NCBI RefSeq assembly: GCF_000986785.1 | Contig: NZ_LAYY01000002.1 | Location: 180,474-244,473, forward strand | Origin: Mesobacillus campisalis | Lineage (GTDB): Bacteria; Bacillota; Bacilli; Bacillales; Cytobacillaceae | Length of the DNA: 64,000 bases | Reading direction: 5' to 3' | In this document: one piece after another, positions 21,213 through 29,525 of the stretch | Position numbering within the stretch: position 1 is the first letter of the stretch | How the letters are laid out: every line of letters starts with the position of its first letter | The notes under the pieces: generated by a model | The model's input: the letters and a program-made list of their open reading frames with translations, nothing else | Database searches by the model: none | Told to the model about the DNA's origin: nothing | Position numbers and translations under genes: made by a program

Positions 21213-21269
21213 GTTATTCCCCTTTCCAATCGGGCAACCAGCAAATATTATATCGGAATAATGTTACCC

Positions 21270-21701
21270 TTAAATATCAAACCCAATCATATTTTCTGCA
21301 ATTTCCGCAAAAGATTCCTCCGACTGGGCAAAATATTCTTCCCATATAGATTTGCTCCAAATTTCAATTCGATTGGAAACACCTAAAATCACACATTCTT
21401 TTTCAAGTTTGGCGTATTGCAGAAGCGTAGAGGGTATGTTGATTCTTCCTTGTTTGTCAATTTCACTCTCGGTAGCACCTGAGAAGAAAAAGCGGGTAAA
21501 TGCGCGGGCATCTTTTTTAGTGAGAGGGAGTCCTTTAAGCTTGTCTTCAATGACAGCCCATTCAGACAGTGGGTAACCAAAAAGGCACTGGTCCAGTCCC
21601 CGGGTGATAACAAACGTTTCCCCAAGGTCATCGCGGAATTTGGCAGGGACGATTAAACGGCCCTTATTGTCAATACTATGATGGTACTCGCCCATGAACA
21701 T
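21270..21701 (-). CDS. mraZ: Transcriptional regulator MraZ
   Basis: AbrB-fold DNA-binding protein that controls the dcw operon. 143 aa, with two repeats: [23 protein letters not shown] (cut here to its core DNKGRLIVP, near 11) and [12 protein letters not shown] (near 90), each with the DxxGR signature. ATG 21701 gives the family length. Its ribosome-binding site, GGGGG, lies inside a GTGG repeat that resembles a MraZ box, which hints at feedback control. Confidence 0.96.
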   Translation of the reverse strand: MFMGEYHHSIDNKGRLIVPAKFRDDLGETFVITRGLDQCLFGYPLSEWAVIEDKLKGLPLTKKDARAFTRFFFSGATESEIDKQGRINIPSTLLQYAKLEKECVILGVSNRIEIWSKSIWEEYFAQSEESFAEIAENMIGFDI

Positions 21702-21703
21702 GC

Positions 21704-21757
21704 CCACTACCCCCACTTTCTAAATTCAATGTACCACATTCCCCCACTTTCCACCAC
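21704..21757 (-). promoter_or_regulatory. MraZ-box direct repeats upstream of mraZ
   Basis: On the minus strand GTGG recurs at 21754-21757, 21744-21747 and 21734-21737, a period of exactly 10 bp, with GTGGGGG again at 21710-21716 and GTGGGC at 21702-21707. Direct GTGG/TGGG repeats with one-helical-turn spacing are the known MraZ operator design. Confidence 0.65.
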
Positions 21758-21821
21758 ATATTTAATAATATTCTTTTCCGCCTCTTAAATTCCTTCCAGC
21801 AATCGATGTATTGTTATAGAC

Positions 21822-21850
21822 AAAAAGAGACTCCATTCCCATGGAGTCTA
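21822..21850 (-). terminator. Intrinsic terminator after bshC
   Basis: Minus-strand 9-bp stem AGACTCCAT/ATGGAGTCT with a 4-nt loop, then CTTTTTG. The stem starts within the bshC stop codon. Confidence 0.85.
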
Positions 21851-23479
21851 CATTTTTATTACTTTATGGCTGCCATCAAAGACCATTGGCAATAATAGGA
21901 GTTCCGAAAAAAAGTCCAGTCCGTATTGGTTTAAATAATAGAAAGGATTCCAAACACGCTCTTGTGGAGACCCTCCAGGCCTCAATGCATTCTCTACCCG
22001 TGCAAATTTGGCAAGGATATCGTCATGCTTGCGGCAAATCGATTCATCCACCTTTTTCTCCATATAGGTAATTTGCTTCAGGAGCAGGTCCTCATTCTTT
22101 TTCACGAGCGGAATAAGTCCCTTATCAAGCTGTCCGGCCTTATCATGGATCTTTCTGTACTGATCTATTAGCTGTTTTTTAGTTTCTGCAAACATTTCCT
22201 CCACTTCCCTGTCCCTGAGGGAATCGATGAAGGCTAATTCGTGCTTGCTGGTTCCAGCTTTCAGGACTTCCTCCAGCTTCAGGTTCAGCTGTGCGAGATC
22301 TCTTTCTACCGAACGGTCCAAAATAGTGATATTCAGCCTCGGGACGAGCGGAGGCATTTTCAGGCCAAAGTGGTCAAATACGAGTTTAAGCTCTGACCAA
22401 TAGGCAATTTCCCCCGGGCCGCCTACAAAAGCAAGTGTCGGAAACAGCCATTCTTGCATGAGCGGCCTTGTTACCACATTATTGCTTAGTTTCTCTGGAT
22501 GCTCGGAAGCAATTTCCTGGAGTTGATCAGGTGTGAAGGAGATTTCACCCTCTCTTCCGGTAAAACATTTGGCAGCACCATCAAAATGCAGCAGGACCCG
22601 CTCCCCGTTTTTATCATTATAGAAAAGATTGGCAGCATTGGGACTGATATCAATGGCCCGGCCAAAGCCCTTCTTCCCAATCTCCTCCTGCTGTGTGAGC
22701 ACCGAACGGGTAATCACTTCATGCTCCCCGATTTGTTTGGCAAAGTGCTCCTTTTCCAGATTGCGAAGGCCATCATTTCCGGAATCAACAAGCAGCAGGC
22801 CATGTTCCTTGAACATCCCCAATATGGTCGATGCAAAAAAGTCGATAAAAGACTGGGATTCCTTTAGTGCATCTTCTGCAAATTCCCTCAGCCTATTGGT
22901 ATGGCTGGTCTCCCCAAATGTTTCAATGATATCTTCAATCCAAGATAAACAAGTTTCCCTGTTGATTCTTTGAGTCGAAATCATATTCTTTCCGGAACTT
23001 TTTTCGGGATAGATCCGTTTTTCAGGCTTTTTGTTATTTAAAACATAGACATGGTTGATTTCCTGGAAATCATGGTCTTCCCCTGCAATCCAAAATAATG
23101 GCACAACCGGAATTCCAAGTTCCTTCTCCTTTTGTTCCGCAAGCTTGATCACAGATATCGCCTTATGTACTGAATACAGCGGGCCTGTCAGAAGTCCAGC
23201 CTGCTGGCCGCCAATGACCGCGACACAATCCTCCTGCTTCAGCTTGTCAAGATTTTCCCTGATTTTATCCGAGGAAGGATAGCGTGACATGAAGCTCTCA
23301 ATATGGTCCGCCAATTCCTGCCTGTAAAATGTCCTGCCTGACAGCTCTTTCAAGCGCTCTTTATAATGTGAAGGTTCATTAAAGTTATAATGAAAAAAAC
23401 CTAGTACTTCCTTGTTTCCGTTAAGATATCCCGTAGCAAACCGGTTCGTTGCCGGCAGTGAGAGATTCAGAATCTCCAT
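21848..23479 (-). CDS. bshC: Putative cysteine ligase BshC (bacillithiol synthesis)
   Basis: Last step of bacillithiol synthesis: adds L-cysteine to glucosaminyl-malate. 543 aa, the family length. Rossmann-like core with VIGGQQAGLLTGPLYSVHKA (near 89) and FWIAGEDHDFQEINHVYV (near 129), both typical of BshC, and a long C-terminal coiled coil (about 375-460). Lies just upstream of mraZ, where B. subtilis has it (formerly yllA). Indicates bacillithiol as the low-molecular-weight thiol. Confidence 0.95.
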   Translation of the reverse strand: MEILNLSLPATNRFATGYLNGNKEVLGFFHYNFNEPSHYKERLKELSGRTFYRQELADHIESFMSRYPSSDKIRENLDKLKQEDCVAVIGGQQAGLLTGPLYSVHKAISVIKLAEQKEKELGIPVVPLFWIAGEDHDFQEINHVYVLNNKKPEKRIYPEKSSGKNMISTQRINRETCLSWIEDIIETFGETSHTNRLREFAEDALKESQSFIDFFASTILGMFKEHGLLLVDSGNDGLRNLEKEHFAKQIGEHEVITRSVLTQQEEIGKKGFGRAIDISPNAANLFYNDKNGERVLLHFDGAAKCFTGREGEISFTPDQLQEIASEHPEKLSNNVVTRPLMQEWLFPTLAFVGGPGEIAYWSELKLVFDHFGLKMPPLVPRLNITILDRSVERDLAQLNLKLEEVLKAGTSKHELAFIDSLRDREVEEMFAETKKQLIDQYRKIHDKAGQLDKGLIPLVKKNEDLLLKQITYMEKKVDESICRKHDDILAKFARVENALRPGGSPQERVWNPFYYLNQYGLDFFSELLLLPMVFDGSHKVIKM

Positions 23480-23573
23480 TCAAAGTACTTCCTTTCTCGT
23501 AACATTTTCACTCTTGTTAGTATAGCATTGTTGGTTTTGAAAAGAAAAAAACTTTGTTTGAAGAATTTTACAC

Positions 23574-23963
23574 TCAAGCCACCAGCCAGGAAATCCTCTG
23601 GTATAGACCAACGATGATCAGTACAAGGTAAACGAAGAAGAACAGGAGAAAGTTAAATCGCCAATATCCTTTGAATACCCTGCCAAAGTTAATTTCCTGC
23701 CGCAATTTCCAATGAATGAGGACAAAGATAACGGCCAGGAAGATAAGGATAAGCATAATAAGCCATAGGAAAGACTTTCCCCAAATCATGATGATTAAAA
23801 AATGAACGGAGAAAATAAATAATAATGTACTAAAATCAATGGCGAGATAAACAGACTTCCTATGGTTGCCGGTAAGCTGTTTACTGAAAATAAACATGAT
23901 AAGATATCCCGCGAGCGGAATGGTCACAAGCAATCCTGCTGCAACAGAAAGAATCTCGGTCAT
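23574..23963 (-). CDS. DUF3397 family membrane protein
   Basis: 129 aa, about four to five membrane helices with short loops (residues 4-26, 40-60, 65-84, 103-125). I assign it to DUF3397 from its length, topology and place between panE and bshC; function unknown. Its ATG overlaps the panE stop by 4 bp (ATGA), so the two are coupled. Confidence 0.75.
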   Translation of the reverse strand: MTEILSVAAGLLVTIPLAGYLIMFIFSKQLTGNHRKSVYLAIDFSTLLFIFSVHFLIIMIWGKSFLWLIMLILIFLAVIFVLIHWKLRQEINFGRVFKGYWRFNFLLFFFVYLVLIIVGLYQRISWLVA

Positions 23964-24859
23964 GTCACTACCTCCCCCTGAAACTCCTTCCCTTTGATCA
24001 TATGATAATAATTGCAGATATATGGACAGTGAACTCCCCTTTTTTCTGCTTCTTCAATTAGAAAACCAAGAATGGCATCGATTTCTGTTCGCCGGCCCTG
24101 TGATAGATCGGCATACATTGATGAATAGTTGGAAGCGGTCTTTTCACAGACATTAACCACATCCCGGTAATGCTTTTCCTTATCGGCCGTTTCAAGTACG
24201 CACAATGTTTCCTCAAGGAGGGACATGGCAATCTTTCGATAGAAGGGATTTGCAAGCAGGATCCCATTTTGGACCTGGAACACTGCTGTCAGAGGGTTGA
24301 TTACGGCATTTACAACTAGTTTCCTTACCAGGATTTCATAGTAGTCCGTCTCCACCTGTATACTAAAATCCTCCGGAGCATTATTAGCCAGTTCCTCAAG
24401 TCGCACGAGGCTGCCTTTGAATACAGCCGCCCTAATCGCTCCTGCCCCGTTATGGCGCACCCTCGCAGCACTTTCCCTCACTGCTCCGTGCTCGATGCTG
24501 CCAACGTAAATGGAAGAAGACTGCAGCTTCTCGATAAGCTTGAGATGCCCCATTCCATTTTGGAGAAAGAGCAGGCTGCCAGCCTCATCAAGTTTATCTT
24601 CTATTTGGAACAGGACCTCTTGCAGCTGATACTGCTTGACAGTAATTATGGTTAAATCATCACCGCCCACCCATTCATCCATCGGCTTGGCCGGAAGCTT
24701 CCTGACCTCCTCCGTTTCTTTAACCAGAGTCACGCCTTTACGGTTGATCAGATCTGCTTGATGGACTGTCCGGGTATAAAGCGTTACTTCATGCTTTTCG
24801 CTAAGATACCAGGAAAACAACAAACCGATGGACCCGGCACCAATAATCCCTATCCTCAT
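23960..24859 (-). CDS. panE: 2-dehydropantoate 2-reductase (PanE/KPR family)
   Basis: NADPH-dependent reduction of ketopantoate to pantoate in pantothenate/CoA synthesis. 299 aa. N-terminal Rossmann loop IGIIGAGSIGLLFSWYL; VKQYQL near 76 and VVNAVINPLTA near 187 (conserved lysine and asparagine of the ketopantoate reductase active site). ATG 24859 has GGGG 7 nt upstream; the ATG two codons earlier is too close to it. Equivalent of B. subtilis ylbQ. Confidence 0.92.
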   Translation of the reverse strand: MRIGIIGAGSIGLLFSWYLSEKHEVTLYTRTVHQADLINRKGVTLVKETEEVRKLPAKPMDEWVGGDDLTIITVKQYQLQEVLFQIEDKLDEAGSLLFLQNGMGHLKLIEKLQSSSIYVGSIEHGAVRESAARVRHNGAGAIRAAVFKGSLVRLEELANNAPEDFSIQVETDYYEILVRKLVVNAVINPLTAVFQVQNGILLANPFYRKIAMSLLEETLCVLETADKEKHYRDVVNVCEKTASNYSSMYADLSQGRRTEIDAILGFLIEEAEKRGVHCPYICNYYHMIKGKEFQGEVVT

Positions 24860-25008
24860 GTTCATACCCCAATTCCGATTCCTGCTTTAGTCCTATTTTA
24901 GCAGATACCACTCCCTTTGCGGGAGAATATTTCCTTGCTCCCATTAAGCCCAGCCTTTATGAGGGATCCATGGTTGTAAGCGTTTAACAAGTTGCCCGAT
25001 AAGCCTTT

Positions 25009-25061
25009 ATATTATATTATAAGTTAAAAGCAGAACTTTTTGTTTATTTATAATATAATAA
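25009..25061. repeat. AT-rich inverted repeat in the panE/ylbP divergent gap
   Basis: Arms of 14 bp (25009-25022 and 25048-25061) match at 13 of 14 positions around a 25-bp loop; both arms are pure A/T. It sits in the 293-bp gap between divergent panE and ylbP, which otherwise shows a loose cre-like TTGTAAGCG-TTTAACAA at 24974-24990. It may be promoter-associated; there is no T tract suited to a terminator. Confidence 0.45.
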
Positions 25062-25152
25062 CATCAAGGCTGCAGCCGACCTCAATGTCATGCATCTTTA
25101 AGATGATGGATGGGAATAGACAAAAGACAACGCACTAATAGGGGGAATGACG

Positions 25153-25626
25153 GTGGCACACAAGGTTGAAAGATTGAAAATCAATTACAAAACACTCGAG
25201 GACTTTAAAAGGTTCAAGCAATACGGCCAGCAGGAGCTGTCCATGCTCGAGGACCTTGAAGCAAATATGATTGAAAACGACAGTGAATCCCCGTTTTACG
25301 GGATTTACTTTGGAGATAAGCTGGTTGCAAGGATGAGCCTCTACCAAATCCAGGCCAAATTCGACCGTTATTTTGATCCGCCGCAGGACTATCTAGAATT
25401 ATGGAAGCTCGAGGTAATCCCCGACTATCAGGGGAAAGGATATGGAAGGACGCTCGTGGATTTCGCAAAATCCTTTGGCTTGCCTGTTAAAACAAACGGA
25501 AGGGTCAATTCATCCGATTTTTGGGCAACAATGGGCTTCACCCCTGTAACCTATGAAGTAGAGCGGGACAGAGGGGAGAATCCTTTCGTTTGGTACCCGG
25601 CCGGCGTAAAAGAGCAAGTACATTGA
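25153..25626 (+). CDS. ylbP: GNAT family N-acetyltransferase YlbP
   Basis: 157 aa GCN5-related acetyltransferase; substrate unknown. Acetyl-CoA-binding motif A is LEVIPDYQGKGYGRTLVDFA (the QGKGYG loop near 100). GTG 25153 is preferred because GGGGG lies 7 nt upstream; an ATG at 25147 is only one base from it. Plus strand, divergent from panE, followed three bases later by a long hairpin repeat. Confidence 0.88.
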   Translation: MAHKVERLKINYKTLEDFKRFKQYGQQELSMLEDLEANMIENDSESPFYGIYFGDKLVARMSLYQIQAKFDRYFDPPQDYLELWKLEVIPDYQGKGYGRTLVDFAKSFGLPVKTNGRVNSSDFWATMGFTPVTYEVERDRGENPFVWYPAGVKEQVH

Positions 25627-25630
25627 AAAT

Positions 25631-25760
25631 AAAAGCGGAAGCGCCTTGCCCAGCCCCGACAAGCATAAGACGCTCCAGAATAGAAGGCGTTCTTTGCCTT
25701 CAATTCTGGAGTGGCTTATGTCCTCGAGGGGTTAGGCGCTGGAGCTGGACAGTTATCTAA
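25631..25760 (+). repeat. Long imperfect hairpin repeat, copy A
   Basis: A 130-bp element starting AAAAGCGGAAGCGCCTT and ending GAGCTGGACAGTTATCTAA. The two halves pair as one long stem: AGCGCCTTGCCCAGCCCC with GGGGTTAGGCGCT, and CATAAGACGCTCCAGAATAG with CAATTCTGGAGTGGCTTATG; the loop is near 25689-25697. A second copy with the same orientation relative to its upstream gene is at 51,165-51,352. Confidence 0.8.
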
Positions 25761-25786
25761 GTGCTGAAATTTATACTATTTATATA

Positions 25787-25816
25787 CAAAAGGCGCCTGC
25801 TGATAGGCGCTTTTTT
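25787..25816. terminator. Bidirectional terminator between ylbP and gerR
   Basis: Stem AAAAGGCGCCT/AGGCGCTTTT with one bulged G and loop GCTGAT; T runs on both strands. Confidence 0.75.
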
Positions 25817-25836
25817 ATTATGCAACAAGTACATCA

Positions 25837-26433
25837 TCATTTTTTCAAGCCCTCTTTTTCAGCCTGCCCCTCCTCTGCCTCGCCCTTGGTTCCAACCAGC
25901 TTCCTGGCCCGCTCCATAATTTCGAGTAAAGAACGGTGATCCTTTTCCACGGCGGCGAGATCTTCCCTGAGCTTTTCATTTTCACTAGACAAGTAATAGA
26001 TTTGGCTTTCCAGTTCCTTTACTTTTCCCTCAAATACGACAGTACTCTCTTCATGGTTCCTTGCTTTTGCTGCCTGCCGGTACAAATGGTCGAGAAACTC
26101 TTTCACTTCATCGAGGCCTAGCGTTTCGGCAGCAGCTTGAACAACCTCCGCATTTGGGAGAGAGGCTTCCTCTTCCACTGGTTCAGCCATTTTTTTCTGC
26201 TGCTTTTTCAGCTCTTTTCGCTGCTTTTTTGCCAGTTCAATACCAGACTGGTACTGTTTCCGAACGAAGGAGTTCCAGCGGAATCCGCAGGCCGCCCCGG
26301 TACGGGAAAGCCTTTTGCCAACCTCGTCAAAAGCCTTCAGCTGGGTACCCCCTTCCCTGATATGGCGAAGCACTGTTTCAGCAAGTATGAGATCTTCATC
26401 CTGTGTCCAGGCATCCTGGCGGGTAATAGGCAT
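25837..26433 (-). CDS. gerR: RsfA-family transcription factor GerR (YlbO)
   Basis: Sporulation regulator that tunes sigma-E target genes in the mother cell of B. subtilis. 198 aa: N-terminal Myb/SANT-like domain (residues 1-60; [15 protein letters not shown] ... [21 protein letters not shown]), a lysine-rich linker, and a coiled coil (about 125-180). Placed after an enoyl-CoA hydratase-like gene, 61 bp away; no sigma-E promoter could be found in that gap. Confidence 0.88.
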   Translation of the reverse strand: MPITRQDAWTQDEDLILAETVLRHIREGGTQLKAFDEVGKRLSRTGAACGFRWNSFVRKQYQSGIELAKKQRKELKKQQKKMAEPVEEEASLPNAEVVQAAAETLGLDEVKEFLDHLYRQAAKARNHEESTVVFEGKVKELESQIYYLSSENEKLREDLAAVEKDHRSLLEIMERARKLVGTKGEAEEGQAEKEGLKK

Positions 26434-26494
26434 GTCATTTCCCTCCTAGTTTTTTATTTCAATCTATGCATCTGCTAGGAAAGATAGAATGCTT

Positions 26495-27253
26495 TTATTT
26501 CTTTAAAAATTGGGCAACCTTTTCGTGATGAACCTCTTCTCCCCATAAAGTCGCACAGTTTCTAGCTTCCGCTGCGATTCTCTCTGGCAAGGAGGAGGCC
26601 ATCCATTTTTTTGTGACAAGCTGTTTATAGGCGGATAATACGGCAGTTTCCTTATCAAGCATCCTTTCCAGGAAGGATATGCACTGGCACATGGCGTCCC
26701 CATCATAAAGATAATCCAGAAACCCAAGCTCATACAGTTCGTCCGCTGAATAAAGCCTGGCATCACCCAGCATTTTTAAGGCAATCGAGGAAGGAAGTTT
26801 CTCAAATAATATACTCCCTCCGCCCCACCCTGTTGTAATGGCCATATTTCCCTGAACAAAACCAGCTTGCATCCCCTTGCGTCCCAGGCGAAAATCGCAG
26901 GCAGAAGCAATTTCACAACCGCCTCCAATAGCCGTTCCATTAAGGATGGCAACCGTCGGTATCGGAAGCATTAAAAGGCGGGTGAGAATTTCAGCCATTC
27001 TGGAAAGCATAACAGCCGCTTCATCAGCCGTCCTTAACTTATGGAAAACGGACAAGTCTCCCCCCGAACAAAACGCCCTGTCACCGGCCCCCGTAAGGAC
27101 CAGTGCTTTCGTCTCTTTATTCGCAGCTACGGAAAGCACTTCTTCCAGTCCATCCATAATTTCATAATTTACCGCATTTCTTTTCTCCGGCCTGTTTATC
27201 GTAAATAGCAACAGTCCGTTCTGCTCTTCCGAAATGGTATAGGAACCCATCAT
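26495..27253 (-). CDS. Enoyl-CoA hydratase/isomerase family protein
   Basis: Crotonase-fold protein, 252 aa, probably acting on an acyl-CoA. INRPEKRNAVNYEIMDGL near 19, the oxyanion-hole segment FCSGGDLSVF near 61, and GTAIGGGCEIASACDFRLG near 105. In the second segment the usual glutamate (A-x-G-G-G-x-E) is E114; the second catalytic acid seen in hydratases is replaced in TTGWGGG near 140, so the reaction is uncertain. It interrupts the rpmF-gerR order of B. subtilis. Confidence 0.85.
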   Translation of the reverse strand: MMGSYTISEEQNGLLLFTINRPEKRNAVNYEIMDGLEEVLSVAANKETKALVLTGAGDRAFCSGGDLSVFHKLRTADEAAVMLSRMAEILTRLLMLPIPTVAILNGTAIGGGCEIASACDFRLGRKGMQAGFVQGNMAITTGWGGGSILFEKLPSSIALKMLGDARLYSADELYELGFLDYLYDGDAMCQCISFLERMLDKETAVLSAYKQLVTKKWMASSLPERIAAEARNCATLWGEEVHHEKVAQFLKK

Positions 27254-27302
27254 CGCCCCTCCTCCTCTTCAATTCCTTGATTATTAGTTTAGAGGAATGA
27301 AT

Positions 27303-27334
27303 AAAAAAAAGCACAGGAATTCTCCTGTGCTTTT
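27303..27334 (-). terminator. Intrinsic terminator after rpmF
   Basis: Minus-strand stem AAAAGCACAGGA/TCCTGTGCTTTT with a 4-nt loop and eight T. Confidence 0.9.
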
Positions 27335-27351
27335 GATTCTTATTGGAAAGA

Positions 27352-27525
27352 TTAGTCGTTTACGACTTCTTTGCCTTTGTATGTTCCGCATTCCTTGCAA
27401 ACACGGTGAGCTAGTTTCATTTCACCGCAGTTAGGGCATGCAACCATGCCTGGAACTTGCAATTTGAAATGAGTACGGCGCTTTCTCTTAGCAGTTTTAG
27501 ACGTTCTTCTAAATGGTACAGCCAT
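27352..27525 (-). CDS. rpmF: 50S ribosomal protein L32
   Basis: 57 aa. Basic N-terminus ([19 protein letters not shown]) and a zinc ribbon with CPNC (30-33) and CKEC (43-46), the C+ form of L32. ATG 27525 follows AAGGAGGTG; the longer open frame upstream is not real coding. Transcribed after ylbN. Confidence 0.98.
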   Translation of the reverse strand: MAVPFRRTSKTAKRKRRTHFKLQVPGMVACPNCGEMKLAHRVCKECGTYKGKEVVND

Positions 27526-27594
27526 TATTCCCACCTCCTTAAAGAAGAGTAGTGTGTATGAAGGCCAGTCCGACTGGTCCTTCATTTTGGGGGT

Positions 27595-28122
27595 TCAATC
27601 ATCCACTGAATCATTTTGCTCAAAAAACTTGGCAAGTCCGGCAAGCCTTGGATCCACTTTTTGCTGCTTTTCTTGTTCGCGGATCACTTCCCAGTCCTTT
27701 CCAGACTGCGGGGCGCCATCCTTACGGCCATCATCCTCGCAGAATACCTGCATCGGAACTTCAAGCAAAAGGATTTCCCTGATGACAGGCATCAGGTCAA
27801 TGACATCACCCTTAAGTTGATGCACTTCTTCGTCCTCGGTTCCATATTCATGAGTACCCAGAAGGAAGGTTTCAGTTGTTTCAACATTCACTGGAAAATT
27901 AACATCAACCAGCGTACGAGAACAAGGAAGGATAAGATAGCCTTCAATCCGGAGATGGAAGGTCACTTTTGTTGCGCTGATGTCAACCCTGCCCGTTATA
28001 TGCATCGGAGACACGTCACGAATAGATGGATCGACTTCCTTTATCTCATCAACCCGGACCGTTTCGTCAACCGGAAAGTCCTTGTTTCGGTATTTTTGTA
28101 ACTGACTTATTGTCCATTTCAT
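27595..28122 (-). CDS. ylbN: DUF177 family protein YlbN (YceD-like)
   Basis: 175 aa, paired with rpmF in most bacteria. DUF177 features: N-terminal MKWTISQLQKYR, the ISATKVTFHLRIEGYLILPCSRTL core (conserved cysteine near 79), and an acidic C-terminal half ending DPRLAGLAKFFE. YceD-type proteins are linked to 23S rRNA or ribosome biogenesis in other organisms; the role here is inferred. ATG 28122 has GGGGTGA upstream. Confidence 0.9.
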   Translation of the reverse strand: MKWTISQLQKYRNKDFPVDETVRVDEIKEVDPSIRDVSPMHITGRVDISATKVTFHLRIEGYLILPCSRTLVDVNFPVNVETTETFLLGTHEYGTEDEEVHQLKGDVIDLMPVIREILLLEVPMQVFCEDDGRKDGAPQSGKDWEVIREQEKQQKVDPRLAGLAKFFEQNDSVDD

Positions 28123-28148
28123 AGAATCACCCCAAGGCAACAAAGGTA

Positions 28149-28177
28149 ATTATAGCTTTCGCTTACCTATTTGTCAA
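28149..28177 (-). promoter_or_regulatory. sigma-A promoter for ylbN-rpmF
   Basis: Minus strand TTGACA (28172-28177), 17-bp spacer, TATAAT (28149-28154): a perfect consensus, suited to a ribosomal protein operon. Its -35 element overlaps that of the opposite promoter. Confidence 0.85.
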
Positions 28178-28199
28178 TATTTTTTCTTTACAGTATAAT
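28171..28199 (+). promoter_or_regulatory. sigma-A promoter for tmcAL
   Basis: Plus strand TTGTCA (28171-28176), 17-bp spacer, TATAAT (28194-28199). Shares six of seven base pairs of its -35 box with the divergent ylbN promoter. Confidence 0.75.
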
Positions 28200-28286
28200 T
28201 TAGACGTTGTGATGTAAATTTAAACACCATTAACCGGGAAACCCCTTATGGTGAGAGGTCCTCCCGTTGTCAATGAAGGAGAAAAA

Positions 28287-29510
28287 ATGAAGGCTGTCGG
28301 CGTTGTTGTAGAATATAACCCATTCCATAATGGACATAAATACCATTTGGACCAGGCCAAGGAACAATCTGGCGCGGATATCGTAATTGCTGTCATGAGC
28401 GGAAATTTCCTCCAGCGCGGGGAACCAGCTCTGGTTTCCAAATGGGCACGTGCTGAAATGGCTTTGTACGGAGGTGCAGACCTCGTTTTTGAGCTGCCAT
28501 ATGCCTTCGCTGCACAAAACGCGGACATTTTCGCGGATGGAGCCATCTCAGTACTGGCAGCGGCTGGCTGTGAGAGCGTCTGTTTTGGCAGCGAGGCTGG
28601 TGAGATTGACAGCTTTATCAGCACACTTGAATTTCTCGCTAATCATGAAACAGAATTCCAGGCAAAAATAAAAAAATATAACGCACTTGGATACAGCTAT
28701 CCTAAGTCAGTCTCCCTAAGCTTTGAAGCTCTGGAACCTGATGGGTCCCTGCTCGACCTTTCGAAGCCAAATAATATTCTTGGCCTCCAGTATGTAGCGG
28801 CAATCAACCGCCACGGTTCCGGCCTGAGGCCAATGACCATCAAGCGTAAAAATGCCGGCTATCATGATGAACATTTTTCCTCCGAGACGATTGCCAGTGC
28901 AACCAGTATCAGAAAATCCCTTTTTTCAAATGGCAGCAACATGGAAAGCATCCAGTCTTATCTTCCGCGCAGCTCCTTTCATTTACTCATGAGATATAAA
29001 AAACACTATGGCCGGTTTCATTCCTGGGAGGATTATTGGCCACTGTTAAAATACAAGCTGCTTCAGAGCTCTCCGGAAGAATTGGCCACCATTCACGAGG
29101 TTGAGGAGGGACTAGAGTACAGGCTTAGGGAAAATAGCCTTCATGCCACGTCTTTTATGGAATTCATGGAAAAGATAAAGACTAAACGCTATACGTGGAC
29201 CAGACTTCAGAGAGTCTGCCTGCATATTCTGATGAATGTGAAACGCAGTGAGATGCAGGCTGGCACCGCCAAATATCTGCGGCTGCTTGGAATGTCGGCC
29301 ACTGGGAGGGCCTACTTACAGAAAAACAAAAAAGTCCTTGGACTCCCTCTTGTTTCCCGGCCGTCAGCCAGTAAAGATCTATTGGAACTTGATATCAGGG
29401 CATCCCGGATTTATTCGCTCGGTTTAGATGGCGACTCACAGGATCGCCTTCTAAAGGAAGAGTTTTCACAGCCTCCCATACAAATTCAAGACAAAAAAAC
29501 AAGCTGCTAG
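28287..29510 (+). CDS. tmcAL: tRNA(Met) cytidine acetate ligase TmcAL (YlbM)
   Basis: Uses ATP and acetate to acetylate the wobble cytidine (ac4C34) of elongator tRNA-Met. 407 aa. N-terminal nucleotidyltransferase fold with VEYNPFHNGHKYHL (HxGH at residues 14-17), then MSGNFLQRGEPALV near 38. ATG 28287 has AAGGAG 5 nt upstream. Stop overlaps the converging ylbL stop by 3-4 bp. Confidence 0.95.
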   Translation: MKAVGVVVEYNPFHNGHKYHLDQAKEQSGADIVIAVMSGNFLQRGEPALVSKWARAEMALYGGADLVFELPYAFAAQNADIFADGAISVLAAAGCESVCFGSEAGEIDSFISTLEFLANHETEFQAKIKKYNALGYSYPKSVSLSFEALEPDGSLLDLSKPNNILGLQYVAAINRHGSGLRPMTIKRKNAGYHDEHFSSETIASATSIRKSLFSNGSNMESIQSYLPRSSFHLLMRYKKHYGRFHSWEDYWPLLKYKLLQSSPEELATIHEVEEGLEYRLRENSLHATSFMEFMEKIKTKRYTWTRLQRVCLHILMNVKRSEMQAGTAKYLRLLGMSATGRAYLQKNKKVLGLPLVSRPSASKDLLELDIRASRIYSLGLDGDSQDRLLKEEFSQPPIQIQDKKTSC

Positions 29511-29525
29511 CCAGCTTGTTTTTTT
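29493..29525. terminator. Bidirectional terminator inside the converging tmcAL and ylbL ends
   Basis: Stem AAAAACAAGCTG/CAGCTTGTTTTT with loop CTAGC; the two stop codons (TAG and TAG) share the loop. T runs on both strands. Confidence 0.85.

Noticed and set aside
24974..24990. TTGTAAGCGTTTAACAA as a CcpA cre site before panE
   Set aside because: One base too long for the consensus spacing; mentioned only as cre-like.
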